NCBI RefSeq assembly: GCF_007004765.1
Contig: NZ_VIKR01000005.1
Span: forward strand, 186,001 to 250,000
Source: Aliikangiella marina
GTDB taxonomy: Bacteria > Pseudomonadota > Gammaproteobacteria > Enterobacterales > Kangiellaceae
Reading direction: 5' to 3'
DNA: 64,000 bases
A program made the position numbers and the translations under genes. The notes beneath the pieces are model-generated. The model saw only the letters and a program-made list of their open reading frames with translations. It was not told the DNA's origin and searched no databases. Below, piece by piece: positions 35,846-45,035 of the stretch (position 1 is the stretch's first letter; every line of letters starts with the position of its first letter).

Positions 35846-36373
35846 GTGCTGAGTATTAGCGAAACAATTGATTTAATTCGCGAGTTTCTCGATGCCGGTG
35901 GTGTGGTTCTTAATTACATTGGCATACTCATTTTTGTTATGTGGATGTTAATTTTAGAGCGCGTGTTTTATGTAACACATACCTATAAAGTGGAAAAGAA
36001 AGCGATTATTGCGCAATGGAAAGGGCGCGCCGAGAGAGAATCTTGGAATGCCATCCAAATTCGCGATGCGATAATTTCTCGCGCGAAAATGTCATTGAAT
36101 CGTTCGCTGTCAACCATCCAAGCGTTTGTTGCCTTATGCCCACTTTTGGGTTTGCTCGGTACGGTGACTGGAATGATTGAAGTGTTTGACGTCATGGCAA
36201 CGTCGGGCTCTGGTAATGCTCGCTCAATGGCGAGTGGCGTGTCTAAAGCGACCATTCCGACGATGGCTGGAATGGTCGGTGCTTTGTCCGGCGTTTTTGC
36301 GTCAACTTGGCTGAAGCGGACTGCAAAAACAGAAACCGAGCTATTAGAAGATAAATTAACCCTGGACCATTAA
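35846..36373 (+). CDS. exbB: ExbB-type proton channel subunit
   Basis: A 175-residue MotA/TolQ/ExbB protein starting with GTG 2 bases after the TtpC-like stop and with AGGAG upstream. Three spans: about 20-40 (LNYIGILIFVMWMLILERVF), about 90-115 (FVALCPLLGLLGTVTGMIEVF) and about 125-155 (SKATIPTMAGMVGALSGVFA). Works with ExbD in the inner membrane to harness proton flow for TonB. The short form is typical of ExbB2. Confidence 0.92.
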   Translation: MLSISETIDLIREFLDAGGVVLNYIGILIFVMWMLILERVFYVTHTYKVEKKAIIAQWKGRAERESWNAIQIRDAIISRAKMSLNRSLSTIQAFVALCPLLGLLGTVTGMIEVFDVMATSGSGNARSMASGVSKATIPTMAGMVGALSGVFASTWLKRTAKTETELLEDKLTLDH

Positions 36374-36404
36374 TCGGTTCAGGCAGTATTAGAGGTAAAG
36401 TGCA

Positions 36405-36815
36405 ATGCGTGCCCCTTTTGCAAAATTAATGCAAGAAGAGGAAGAGTCAGAAATTAATATGACACCGATGTTGGATGTTGTATTCATCATGCTGATCTTC
36501 TTCATCGTGACGGCTTCATTTGTTAAAGAAGCAGGGATTGAAGTTAATCGTCCAGAAGCGGCAACTGCCGTCAAGAAAGAACGCGCTAATATTCTGATTG
36601 CGATCAGTGATAAAGGCGAAATTTGGATTAACAAGCGTCGTGTTGATGTGCGCGCGGTTCAAGCTAATGTTGAACGTCTGAAGGCTGAAAACCCACAAGG
36701 TACTGTGGTTATTCAAGCTGATAAAAATTCGAAGACCGATACTTTAATTAAAGTAATGGATGCGTCACGCGCCGCAGGCGTTTTTGATGTCTCGATAGCC
36801 GCGCAAGAGATGTAA
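36405..36815 (+). CDS. exbD: ExbD-type biopolymer transport protein
   Basis: A 136-residue ExbD/TolR protein: a short cytoplasmic tail, then INMTPMLDVVFIMLIFFIVTA, where the Asp in LDVVF is the conserved proton-path residue, and a periplasmic domain (IAISDKGEIWINKRRVDVRAV, VVIQADKNSKTDTLIKVMD). Lies between exbB and tonB with gaps of 31 and 1 bases. Confidence 0.95.
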   Translation: MRAPFAKLMQEEEESEINMTPMLDVVFIMLIFFIVTASFVKEAGIEVNRPEAATAVKKERANILIAISDKGEIWINKRRVDVRAVQANVERLKAENPQGTVVIQADKNSKTDTLIKVMDASRAAGVFDVSIAAQEM

Positions 36816-36816
36816 T

Positions 36817-37419
36817 ATGACTCGTTTTATTAATGCAGCTTTAATTGCATTTTTTATTACCGGTGGACTCTTTTTGGGTATGCGCGAGCTAATCATCGGC
36901 AGCGATATTGATATTAAAGATCCGGTGAAAGGTCCTGTTATCGACTTTGTACGTCTCAAGCGAGACGAAACTGTTGAGCGAAAAAAGCCTAAGCCAAAGA
37001 AGCCACCAAAACCAGAGCCACAACCACAAATGGAACAACCACCAATGCAGGCGGAAGATTTTAGTGCTGATGCAACAAGCATGGCTTTTAGCGGTCTTGA
37101 TGTCGCTGAGGGCAGTGGTGGTGGATTGGATTTGGGCTCTGGGGATGGAGACCTAATCAATACCTTAAAAGTTAATGCAATGTATCCACGTCGTGCTCTA
37201 TCGAGAGGCATTGAGGGTTACGTTATCGTGAAGTTTACTGTGACCAGACAAGGTACCGTTCGTGATCCTGTTGTAGTGGAAGCGGAACCTGCAGGGATTT
37301 TTAATCAAGCAGCAATAGAGGCAGCTAAAAAGTATAAATATAAAGCCAAAGAGGTAGATGGTAAGGCGGTAGAAGTACCGAACATCTATGAAAAAATCAC
37401 CTTTAAATTGGATAAATAA
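36817..37419 (+). CDS. tonB: TonB energy transducer
   Basis: A 200-residue TonB protein. One membrane anchor (about 4-22, INAALIAFFITGGLFLGM), a Pro/Lys-rich span (about 48-75: KKPKPKKPPKPEPQPQ), a Gly-rich linker and the C-terminal domain (about 108-200) with YPRRALSRGIEGYVIVKFTV, the YP and EGYV marks of TonB. It is short, as TonB2 proteins are. It should couple this ExbBD complex to the receptor upstream. Confidence 0.94.
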   Translation: MTRFINAALIAFFITGGLFLGMRELIIGSDIDIKDPVKGPVIDFVRLKRDETVERKKPKPKKPPKPEPQPQMEQPPMQAEDFSADATSMAFSGLDVAEGSGGGLDLGSGDGDLINTLKVNAMYPRRALSRGIEGYVIVKFTVTRQGTVRDPVVVEAEPAGIFNQAAIEAAKKYKYKAKEVDGKAVEVPNIYEKITFKLDK

Positions 37420-37422
37420 CCT

Positions 37423-38751
37423 ATGAGCAAATTTACCTTTATCAAACTCGTTATTGCAGTTGTGTTGTTCAATCCGGGATTTATCATTGGTCTTCAATCA
37501 ACCGATACCTTTGGAAATCTCGCTTACGCAGCCGAAAAGAAAACGCCAAAGAAAACTAGGCGTACGCCGGCAATGCGGGAGAAAATCTATAATCAAATCG
37601 CGCGAGCACAGAAGTTTCTTGATGAAGGTAATAAAGCCGAAAGTGTTGAAGTAATCGATCGCTTAAAGCGTCGTATGAAACAATTAAATTCCTACGAGAA
37701 AGCAAAAGTATGGCAGTTTGAAGGTTTTATGCACTTTAACGATAACGATTTAATGGCCGCCGTTAAGTCTTTTGAAAAAGTCATTGCGGAAGAAAACATT
37801 CCAGAAGCGTTCGAGTTATCAACGCTTTACGGTATCGCACAAATCTACATGCAAGCACAAGATTTTGGAAATGCACTGTTATACATTGATCGTTGGGCTG
37901 ATCTCAAAGGCGAAATGACTGATAAGTCGCATGCTTTTAAAGCGAGAATCTTGTATGCACAAAAGGACTGGCAAGGTAGTCTCAAAAGTATCGATAATGC
38001 TATCGCTTATCGTGAAGCAGAAAAGAAAGTGGCTAAGGAAAACTGGTTAAGCTTAAAGCGTGCGCTTCATTTTGAGCTCAAGCAACCTAAAAAGGTCACT
38101 GAAGTTTCAGAGAAACTCGTACGATTATTTCCTCAGAAGGGTAAATACTGGGTAGAGCTTGCCAATATGTATGGTGAAACGAACCAAGTTCGTAAGCAGT
38201 TGGCAGTGATGGAAGCCGCCTATCAGCAAGGATTTATTGAGAAAAAGTCGGATTTTAAAGCATTAGCGCAACTCTATTACTTCAATGGTGCGCCATTTAA
38301 AGCTGCAACAATTTTAACAGAACAGTTAGCAGCGGGAACCTTGGAAGAAGATATCCAGACTTTGCGGTTCCTTGCTCAGGCATGGTCATCAGCGAAAGAC
38401 CACGCAAAAGCGATTCCGGTGCTAAAGAGCGCTAGCAAAATTGCAGAAGACGGCAATATGGATGCAAGATTAGTAGAAGTTTATATCAACCTCGAAGACT
38501 GGGATAACGCTATCAAAGCGGGACAAGACGCGATTAAAAAGGGTGAGCTGAAGAATCCTGGAAATGTCCACGTTTGGATGGGAAAAGCAAGATACAACCT
38601 AAAACAATATGCTTCTGCCATTAAAAGCTTTCAAATGGCAAAAAAAGAGCAAAGCGTTAAGAAAACAGCGGATCAGTGGTTGCGGTTTGTGGAGAAAGAA
38701 AAGCGTAATGAAGAGCGCTTAAAATTAGCGCAGTCGTCTGTAGGCGCTTAA
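37423..38751 (+). CDS. Exported TPR protein of the TonB operon
   Basis: A 442-residue protein with an N-terminal signal or anchor (LVIAVVLFNPGFIIGL) and many TPR-like helical pairs, e.g. FLDEGNKAESVEVIDRLKRRM, FMHFNDNDLMAAVKSFEKVI and ARYNLKQYASAIKSFQMAKKE. TPR genes often close DUF3450/TtpC/ExbBD/TonB operons; the protein is thought to assist the complex, but its role is not established. Begins 3 bases after tonB and is followed by a terminator. Confidence 0.88.
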   Translation: MSKFTFIKLVIAVVLFNPGFIIGLQSTDTFGNLAYAAEKKTPKKTRRTPAMREKIYNQIARAQKFLDEGNKAESVEVIDRLKRRMKQLNSYEKAKVWQFEGFMHFNDNDLMAAVKSFEKVIAEENIPEAFELSTLYGIAQIYMQAQDFGNALLYIDRWADLKGEMTDKSHAFKARILYAQKDWQGSLKSIDNAIAYREAEKKVAKENWLSLKRALHFELKQPKKVTEVSEKLVRLFPQKGKYWVELANMYGETNQVRKQLAVMEAAYQQGFIEKKSDFKALAQLYYFNGAPFKAATILTEQLAAGTLEEDIQTLRFLAQAWSSAKDHAKAIPVLKSASKIAEDGNMDARLVEVYINLEDWDNAIKAGQDAIKKGELKNPGNVHVWMGKARYNLKQYASAIKSFQMAKKEQSVKKTADQWLRFVEKEKRNEERLKLAQSSVGA

Positions 38752-38773
38752 TAGCCACTTAACATTGATAATC

Positions 38774-38800
38774 AAAACGCCAGCTTTGCTGGCGTTTTTT
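38774..38800 (+). terminator. Intrinsic terminator of the TonB operon
   Basis: Stem aacgccagc/gctggcgtt with loop ttt and a T6 tract, 22 bases after the TPR gene. A classical Rho-independent terminator. Confidence 0.9.
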
Positions 38801-38956
38801 GTTTCTGGAATTGTTAAAACCTGTCACTTGCATATCAAAAGGAAGCATTTGAGTTTTTTGACTAGAATAAGTAGAGTAGAGAGTCTGGTCGGAAACCCTA
38901 TGATTCAGATACCAAAAGCACTCGCGATGGAAACTTTGACTTAATTAGGCAATATA

Positions 38957-41080
38957 ATGAGCGATAAGAAACAAACACAAACTGAAGCCAGCTCTCCGTC
39001 AGAAGATAAGCTGATTACCGAATTCGATAACAATTGCTTTATCAATCGTGAAGTCAGTCATATGCTGTTCAACGCTCGAGTTCTGGAGCAGTCTCTCGAT
39101 CAGCGACATCCTTTGCTGGAACGACTTAAATTTTTGTTAATTTTTAGCTCTAACATGGATGAGTTTTTTGAAGTCCGAATCGCTAAATTAAAACGTCAAG
39201 TATTATTCGGTAGAGAGATATTTGGGCCGGATGGTCTTTCGCCAAGAGCGACTTTGCGGAAGTTAAGTGAAATGTGTCACGCCTATGTGCAGAAACAATA
39301 TCAAATTTTAAATGATGTGTTGCTGCCACAGTTAGAAAAAGAAGATATTTATTTTATTAAGCGAGAAGATTGGACTAAGCCACAAAAAGAATGGATCAAA
39401 GGTTATTTTGAAAAAGAAGTCGCCCCGATCATTAGTCCAATTGCACTCGATCCATCACACCCTTTCCCCAAACTAGTTAACAAAAGCCTTAACTTTATCG
39501 TTACTTTAAAGGGAAAGGACGCGTTTGGTCGTGAGTCGCGAATGGCAATTGTTCCTGCGCCACGTTCATTACCGAGATTGATTAAATTACCGTCGGACGA
39601 TGAGAATACTCGTGATGAGTTTGTCTTTCTATCAGCAATTATTCATGAGTATGTATCGCACTTTTTCCATGGAATGAAAGCAACTGGTTGTTATCAATTT
39701 AGAGTAACCCGGAACTCTGACCTTGATGTTAACGAAGAAGAAATGGAAGATATTGCGGCTGAGGTGAAAGGCAAACTACTCAATCGGCGATATGGTAATG
39801 CTGTGCGCTTGGAAGTCGTTGAGAACTGTCCACAACATATTAAAGATTTCTTATTAGAGAAGTATGAGCTAACTGAGAAAGATCTCTATGAGACTAACGG
39901 GCCGGTGAATCTTCAAAGAATGTTTTCAGTGTTTGGAATGCTTGAGAAGCCACAGTTAGAATATCCAGAGTTTTCACCTGAGTTACCGAGTAGTTTGGAT
40001 TCTACGAGTAATTTATTTGACTCGATTAAAGCACAAGATTATTTATTGCTTCACCCCTACAGTTCTTTTAACCCTGTGCTGGATTTACTCCGTCAAGCTG
40101 CGAACGATCCCAATGTTATGTCGATTAAACAAACGTTATATCGGGTTGGACATGATTCAGAAATTGTCAATATACTAGTTGAGGCGGCGCGACGAGGTAA
40201 GGAAGTCACTGTTGTTGTTGAGTTAAGAGCGCGCTTTGATGAGCAAGAAAATTTATGGTTAGCGAGTCGTTTGCAAGAAGCCGGCGCTGTCGTTTGTTAT
40301 GGTGTTGTTGGCTATAAAACGCATGCTAAGATGATGATGATTCTGCGCAAAGAAGATGGCGAGTATTGTCGATATATTCATTTAGGTACCGGAAATTATC
40401 ACGCTCGTAATGCGAGGCTTTACACCGACTATAGTTTATTTAGTGCAGATAAAAATCTTTGCGAAGATGTTCATAATATTTTTCAACAGTTAACCGGCAT
40501 GGGTAAAACACTGCCGATGAATTCTGTCTTTAATGCACCGTTTACGTTGAAGAAAAAAATATTGAGGCTAATCGATGGTGAAATAGAGGCTGCTAAATCC
40601 GGAAAGTCGGCAAGAATTATTTTTAAGGCTAATTCGATCACTGAGAAGGAAGTGATTAAGCGATTGTATATCGCCTCGCAAGCTGGAGTAAAAATTGATC
40701 TCATCATACGCGGTATTTGTGTTCTGCGCCCTGGAATGCCGGGAATATCAGAAAATATTACCGTTCAATCTATTATCGGAAGATTTCTTGAGCATACGCG
40801 CGCTTTTTATTTTGAGAATGCTGAAAACAAAGTTTATGCATCTAGTGCTGATTTGATGGATAGAAATCTTAAGAATCGAGTCGAAGTGTGTTTTCCCATT
40901 CTTTCACCCAAGTTAAGAGATAGGGTAATCAATGATCTAATGATGTTTATTGAAGACGAAGGGCAATCTTGGATCCTCGATCAACATGGAGATTACCGCT
41001 TGATAACCGATAAACCTAACCAAAAGTTTGTGCAACAAATCCTACTTGATAAACACTGTGAGACAGCAAAGGCTGAGTAG
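38957..41080 (+). CDS. ppk1: Polyphosphate kinase 1
   Basis: A 707-residue PPK1 that makes long-chain polyphosphate from ATP. Typical features are FINREVSHMLFNARVLEQ and FSSNMDEFFEVRIAKLKRQV at the N-terminus, and in the phospholipase-D-like catalytic half KTHAKMMMI (His456, expected phospho-histidine) and HLGTGNYHARNARLYTDYSL (His475, His482). Length agrees with the ~690-720 of the family. It lies between a TonB operon with Pho boxes and convergent ppx. No good Pho box was found in its own upstream region. Confidence 0.97.
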   Translation: MSDKKQTQTEASSPSEDKLITEFDNNCFINREVSHMLFNARVLEQSLDQRHPLLERLKFLLIFSSNMDEFFEVRIAKLKRQVLFGREIFGPDGLSPRATLRKLSEMCHAYVQKQYQILNDVLLPQLEKEDIYFIKREDWTKPQKEWIKGYFEKEVAPIISPIALDPSHPFPKLVNKSLNFIVTLKGKDAFGRESRMAIVPAPRSLPRLIKLPSDDENTRDEFVFLSAIIHEYVSHFFHGMKATGCYQFRVTRNSDLDVNEEEMEDIAAEVKGKLLNRRYGNAVRLEVVENCPQHIKDFLLEKYELTEKDLYETNGPVNLQRMFSVFGMLEKPQLEYPEFSPELPSSLDSTSNLFDSIKAQDYLLLHPYSSFNPVLDLLRQAANDPNVMSIKQTLYRVGHDSEIVNILVEAARRGKEVTVVVELRARFDEQENLWLASRLQEAGAVVCYGVVGYKTHAKMMMILRKEDGEYCRYIHLGTGNYHARNARLYTDYSLFSADKNLCEDVHNIFQQLTGMGKTLPMNSVFNAPFTLKKKILRLIDGEIEAAKSGKSARIIFKANSITEKEVIKRLYIASQAGVKIDLIIRGICVLRPGMPGISENITVQSIIGRFLEHTRAFYFENAENKVYASSADLMDRNLKNRVEVCFPILSPKLRDRVINDLMMFIEDEGQSWILDQHGDYRLITDKPNQKFVQQILLDKHCETAKAE

Positions 41081-41542
41081 AGCCATAAGGCTCGGCTTGC
41101 TAGGCGCTATGGTTTTTATTGCTGACTGCGCCGAAAGAACGCTTCAACTATACGAAAATAAAAAAGTCGTTGGTGAATGTATTGCGGGGTATGACTGGCA
41201 CTTGTAAGGTTTACAAGATTCGATTGACTATATGTTGTACCTTTGCGCGAAGGACGCTATCGAAAAAGGTTTGTCTCTATCTGATCCATCGCTTTTAGGA
41301 AAAGATTTTAGTCTACCACAGCATCCACAAGGTCTTGTTTGGAATAAAAAACTCGCGATGGAAGCCTCTAAAAAAATGGAACGATCACCGAAACTAAACT
41401 TGGCTACATCTTGGCGGACGTTGAACACCTTTATCGAATCAAGGTACGCAACCTGCAAAAACAATTAGAAGCAGCTAAGCTAAGTCAAAAAGACTTTGAT
41501 CAAAAAGTGAAGCAAGCTGAGAGTGTTTGGCTAGGTGAATAA
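41058..41542 (+). pseudogene. Broken gene between ppk1 and ppx
   Basis: Traces of one protein in two frames. From GTG at 41058 or ATG at 41109 a lipoprotein-like start (GLLGAMVFIADCAER) runs to a TAA at 41205-41207. The same frame reopens (GLQDSIDYMLYLCAKDAIEKG) to about 41371, where a run of seven A occurs. One base shift there gives NGTITETKLGYILADVEHLYRIKVRNLQKQLEAAK and ends at the TAA closing VWLGE at 41540-41542, a far more protein-like ending than the in-frame one. I do not recognise the family. Either true decay or assembly error. Confidence 0.55.
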
Positions 41543-41545
41543 GCA

Positions 41546-43045
41546 CTAAACTAAGCTAATTTTCACGTTAAAATCGGCTTTACTCCAATACATAGACTCT
41601 AAAGCCAGTGCATGTTGAATCAAGGGATGTTTACTTAGCCACTTTTCTTCAACACATAGTATAATCGTACTCGACTTAAATTCAACGTTGAGATGGTTGC
41701 TTCGATTTGGTTTGCCGTTTTTTCCAATAATCGAAGCAAGCCTCAGTAAAAAAATTACTTGAACAAGCTTATACTTTTCTTTAACCGTTAAATCGATTAA
41801 GTCGAAAGGCGCAAGATTAACTTTTCGTCGTTGGTTTGCGACAATAGCGGCGAGAATTTTCCTCTCTCTTATCGAAAAACCACTCAGTTCTGAGTTGCGA
41901 ATTAAATAAGCACTATGGTTTTGGAATTGACTGTGATTAATCGCAAGACCTATGCGACAGCATTGTGCACTCCATTTCAATAGCTTTAAATGAAAGCCTG
42001 AAAGCGGATATTTACTGGTTGTATTTTTAGCGAGCTTCTTACAGATTCGAGCGAGTAAATTGCTTCGGAATTCGGGAACATTGTATCTTCTACAAATAGC
42101 AGTGATACTTCTTTGCCTAACATCCTCACTTTTCAAGCGACCTAAGAGATCATAAAGGATCCCTTCTCGTAATCCTCCTCGAGAAATATGAAGTTTTTTG
42201 ATGTTAAGGGATTTGAATATAGCCATAGTAATGGCTAGTCCAGGAACAATAGTTTTTTGCCTAGAAGGTTTCAAGCCGACGATATCAAGTTCGTGCATCG
42301 ATTTGAATTCTAATACTTGCTGCTTAAGCGCTTTTAGGCCTTTGTAGGTAATTCCTTCTTTGGTGAGACCTTGCTCCACCAGAATTCGTTCAAGGGCCTT
42401 GAAAGTTCCTGCCGATCCGATTGAATAGTCCCATGTTGATTCATGATAATCGGATTTAATATTGGATAACTCGAACTTTGCTGCTCGGACTGCACGAGAA
42501 AAATACTTGTTGTTGATTTCCAAGTTAGGGAAATAACGCTGAAATGCGATACACCCCATGCGTAAACTCTCGGCTTGTTTAAGTTTAAAGTTCTTACCGA
42601 TAATAAACTCTGTTGATCCGCCGCCAATATCAATCACTAAGTTTTTAGTAAACTGATCCAGACCACTCCAACTGTGATTGACTCCGAGAAAGATCAATCG
42701 TGCTTCCTCAATACCCGATACGATATCAATACGGTTAACACCGAGAACTTTTTCGATTTCATCCACATATTCTTGAGCATTTATTGCCGCTCTTAAGGTA
42801 TTAGTACCTACAATGCGAATGTTGTCTTTTGGTATAGCTTCTATCCTTTGAGCAAAACGCGCAATACAGTCGAGTCCGCGTTGCATGGCATCAGGGTGGA
42901 TTCCATGGGTTTTATCTAATCCTTCTGCGAGCATAACCTTTTCAGAGGTCGATTCGAGAATTTTGATTTCATGGTGCTCAAGCGCCGCGGTAAGCATGTG
43001 AAAACTATTGGAGCCTAAGTCAATGGTTGCATAAAGTTCGCGCAT
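41546..43045 (-). CDS. ppx: Exopolyphosphatase / guanosine pentaphosphatase family (Ppx/GppA)
   Basis: A 499-residue Ppx/GppA enzyme that removes terminal phosphate from polyphosphate. It has the sugar-kinase-like phosphate loops ATIDLGSNSFHML and LVIDIGGGSTEFIIG, plus RIVGTNTLRAA and SGIEEARLIFLGV with the catalytic acidic residue. The C-terminal helical HD-like part (about 310-495) is present, so it is the long form. Convergent to ppk1; together they set polyphosphate content. GppA activity on pppGpp cannot be excluded. Confidence 0.92.
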   Translation of the reverse strand: MRELYATIDLGSNSFHMLTAALEHHEIKILESTSEKVMLAEGLDKTHGIHPDAMQRGLDCIARFAQRIEAIPKDNIRIVGTNTLRAAINAQEYVDEIEKVLGVNRIDIVSGIEEARLIFLGVNHSWSGLDQFTKNLVIDIGGGSTEFIIGKNFKLKQAESLRMGCIAFQRYFPNLEINNKYFSRAVRAAKFELSNIKSDYHESTWDYSIGSAGTFKALERILVEQGLTKEGITYKGLKALKQQVLEFKSMHELDIVGLKPSRQKTIVPGLAITMAIFKSLNIKKLHISRGGLREGILYDLLGRLKSEDVRQRSITAICRRYNVPEFRSNLLARICKKLAKNTTSKYPLSGFHLKLLKWSAQCCRIGLAINHSQFQNHSAYLIRNSELSGFSIRERKILAAIVANQRRKVNLAPFDLIDLTVKEKYKLVQVIFLLRLASIIGKNGKPNRSNHLNVEFKSSTIILCVEEKWLSKHPLIQHALALESMYWSKADFNVKISLV

Positions 43046-43582
43046 AGATAAAAAGCGTTTAATACTATCATTGGAGAAAAGTATAAACGCTTCTTAGAAT
43101 AAATGTAAAAAATCAATGAATTAGTTAGGTTTCGAGGTGTCGAGCTTCCCTCAAAATGTTACCTGTTTCGTCGACGGCACAAGAGAATTTGAGCCGCTAG
43201 TTGATTCTTAGCTAGCATAATCATGCGAAACCTAAATCTTAATGTAGAGATTAGCTTGTTTAATTTTTATCCAAAGTCACAGATTTTCATTGCTTCGCAG
43301 GTGCTTTAAACTCAACCAGAGGTATTACTAGTCAAGTGATTAACTTGATTGATGGCATAAACCACTGCTCCTTACTCTTTGCGAACAGGGCTTGTTCCGT
43401 ATTCAATATTTCCCTATCAGGTTCTTTTTTAGAATCAATTCAATACCTGATATAGTGATGTTTTGGATATGAAACTGAAAAAGACTTAAAAAACAACGAG
43501 TAGGGATAAGGCTTGGAGTATTGGGTTGAGTACATGAAGAGAGTCCGTAAACAGAATAGTAGGGCAAGAGGATAGTTAATCG
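43046..43582. other. Divergent intergenic region, 537 bases
   Basis: AT-rich and without a gene I can support on either strand. It contains an 8-bp inverted repeat tatcaggt/acctgata (43415-43422, 43445-43452), 22 bases apart, which could be an operator for the LytTR gene. Otherwise I see nothing. Confidence 0.45.
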
Positions 43583-44431
43583 ATGAGTCGACTTCTGCAC
43601 TACCAAAAATATAAGCTGCATTATGAGATCGCGGTTATTTTGGCGTTTTTTATCATTAATGGGGCTATTTTGGCCACCTCTGTCATTATGGAAGATAGCC
43701 GTGATGGATCGCTTGGTAATAAGCTTTGGGAGCCTTTCGTTTGGGAATATTCAAGCGCAATTGGCACACTGCTGTTACTTTATCCTATTTTCAAGTTAAT
43801 CCAACGATTTCCAATATTTGGTCAAGCTTTCGTTCTGACGCTGTTAATTTATCTGTTAGCGAGCATTGTTTTTTCATTACTGCATGTTGGGATTATGGTC
43901 GGTATTCGTCATATCGTATACTGGCTTGTTGGTAGCCGTTATAGTTTTGGTGATGTTTGGTTTGAATTGCTCTACGAATACCGAAAAGATTTAATGTCGT
44001 TTATTTTTATTATCACTGCTTATTACAGTTATCAGTTTATTTCGAGCCGTTTAATCGGCGAAGCGAACCCTGTAGGCGATAGTGAAGATTCTCCGAATAA
44101 CCAGTCTTGTGATAGATTGTTGGTCAAGAAATTAGGTAAAGAGTTTATTATTAAGGTTGAAGATGTTGAATGGTTGGAGTCGTCAGGCAACTACGTTAAT
44201 TTGCATCTTGGCGGACGAATTTACCCAACTCGGGCGACATTGTCGGGTCTAGTCGCCCAGATCAGTGAAAAAGGGTTTTGCCGTATCCATCGATCGCATG
44301 CGGTTAACTTAGATGCAATCGACTCAATCACGCCGCTCAATAGCGGAGATAGTGAGGTCAAGCTGACCAACGGAAAAGTCTTAAACCTATCCAGACGATA
44401 TAAAGATGAGTTAAAAGCGAGGCTTCACTAA
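43583..44431 (+). CDS. Membrane-embedded LytTR transcription regulator
   Basis: A 282-residue one-component regulator. Four membrane spans (about 12-35, 50-72, 78-105 and 130-155) are followed by a LytTR DNA-binding domain (about 180-280): IIKVEDVEWLESSGNYVNLHL, GFCRIHRSHAVNLDAIDSI and KVLNLSRRYKDELKARL. There is no receiver domain, so it probably senses a membrane or envelope signal directly. Its stop overlaps the next start in TAATG, so the downstream exported protein is translationally coupled and probably functionally linked. Confidence 0.85.
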   Translation: MSRLLHYQKYKLHYEIAVILAFFIINGAILATSVIMEDSRDGSLGNKLWEPFVWEYSSAIGTLLLLYPIFKLIQRFPIFGQAFVLTLLIYLLASIVFSLLHVGIMVGIRHIVYWLVGSRYSFGDVWFELLYEYRKDLMSFIFIITAYYSYQFISSRLIGEANPVGDSEDSPNNQSCDRLLVKKLGKEFIIKVEDVEWLESSGNYVNLHLGGRIYPTRATLSGLVAQISEKGFCRIHRSHAVNLDAIDSITPLNSGDSEVKLTNGKVLNLSRRYKDELKARLH

Positions 44432-44952
44432 TGCTGTTTAAAAAAACTTTAATGCTTTGGACGGTTACATTAATCAATTTATCCATTATCGGCTCGCAGG
44501 ACCTGGTGGCCGATGAAGTTGACTGGAGTATGCCGCTTAACTATGAGGGCATCTTTATTTTAGGTGATTCAGGTAAAGAAGTGCTTGAGCAATGTGCCAG
44601 ACCGTCAGTCAAAGCCAAGGTAGTTTGGCGACCAACCTATGAGCAGGTTAAGCTGATTGATATTCGATTACGCAAGCATTTGAAAGCGATTAAATCAAAC
44701 TTTAAAGTGTTACCTAAAGATCGCTATCATCGTCAGTACATTGGTTATACCGATGAAGCCGGTGAATCGATCTATATCAATGTTTATCCTGTCTTAAAAG
44801 ATAGTCGCATTAATGAAACCCGAACACCGATAGTAAGCTGTGATAAGTCACGATTATTTTGGGGGATCAGTTTTAGTATTGAGACATTTAAATTTGGCGA
44901 AATCCAGTATAATGACCGACTGGTGATTCCTTTGAGAGAACCTGATATATGA
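44431..44952 (+). CDS. Exported protein of unknown function, coupled to LytTR
   Basis: A 173-residue protein with a signal peptide (MLFKKTLMLWTVTLINLSIIG) and a mature domain of mixed strands and helices, with two cysteines far apart (EQCARPS, VSCDKS) that may form a disulphide. It includes TYEQVKLIDIRLRKHL and QYIGYTDEAGESIYINVYPV. No family recognised. The 1-base overlap with the LytTR gene suggests it belongs to the signal that regulator senses or controls. Confidence 0.65.
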   Translation: MLFKKTLMLWTVTLINLSIIGSQDLVADEVDWSMPLNYEGIFILGDSGKEVLEQCARPSVKAKVVWRPTYEQVKLIDIRLRKHLKAIKSNFKVLPKDRYHRQYIGYTDEAGESIYINVYPVLKDSRINETRTPIVSCDKSRLFWGISFSIETFKFGEIQYNDRLVIPLREPDI

Positions 44953-45035
44953 AAAAGCCATGCATTTTTCAGCGTGATTTGAATCATTACATTCAAAGAG
45001 CTTAGGAAAAATAAAAATAGGGTAAAGGTAATTGA

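Noticed and set aside
38821-38838. CTGTCAC upstream of ppk1 as a Pho box
   Set aside because: Only one half-site is good; the second half fits about 11/18 overall, not above chance.
33605-40021. Identical 17-bp string ctacgagtaatttattt in the DUF3450 leader and inside ppk1
   Set aside because: One 17-bp match in 64 kb of AT-rich DNA is near what chance allows; no other shared structure.
41232-41468. 78-residue gene read as intact
   Set aside because: Its C-terminal part is out of frame with a much better coding frame and its N-terminus joins an upstream open segment; better explained as part of a broken gene.
43403-43621. Minus-strand 72-residue frame upstream of LytTR
   Set aside because: Low-complexity, no ribosome site, overlaps the start of a real gene.
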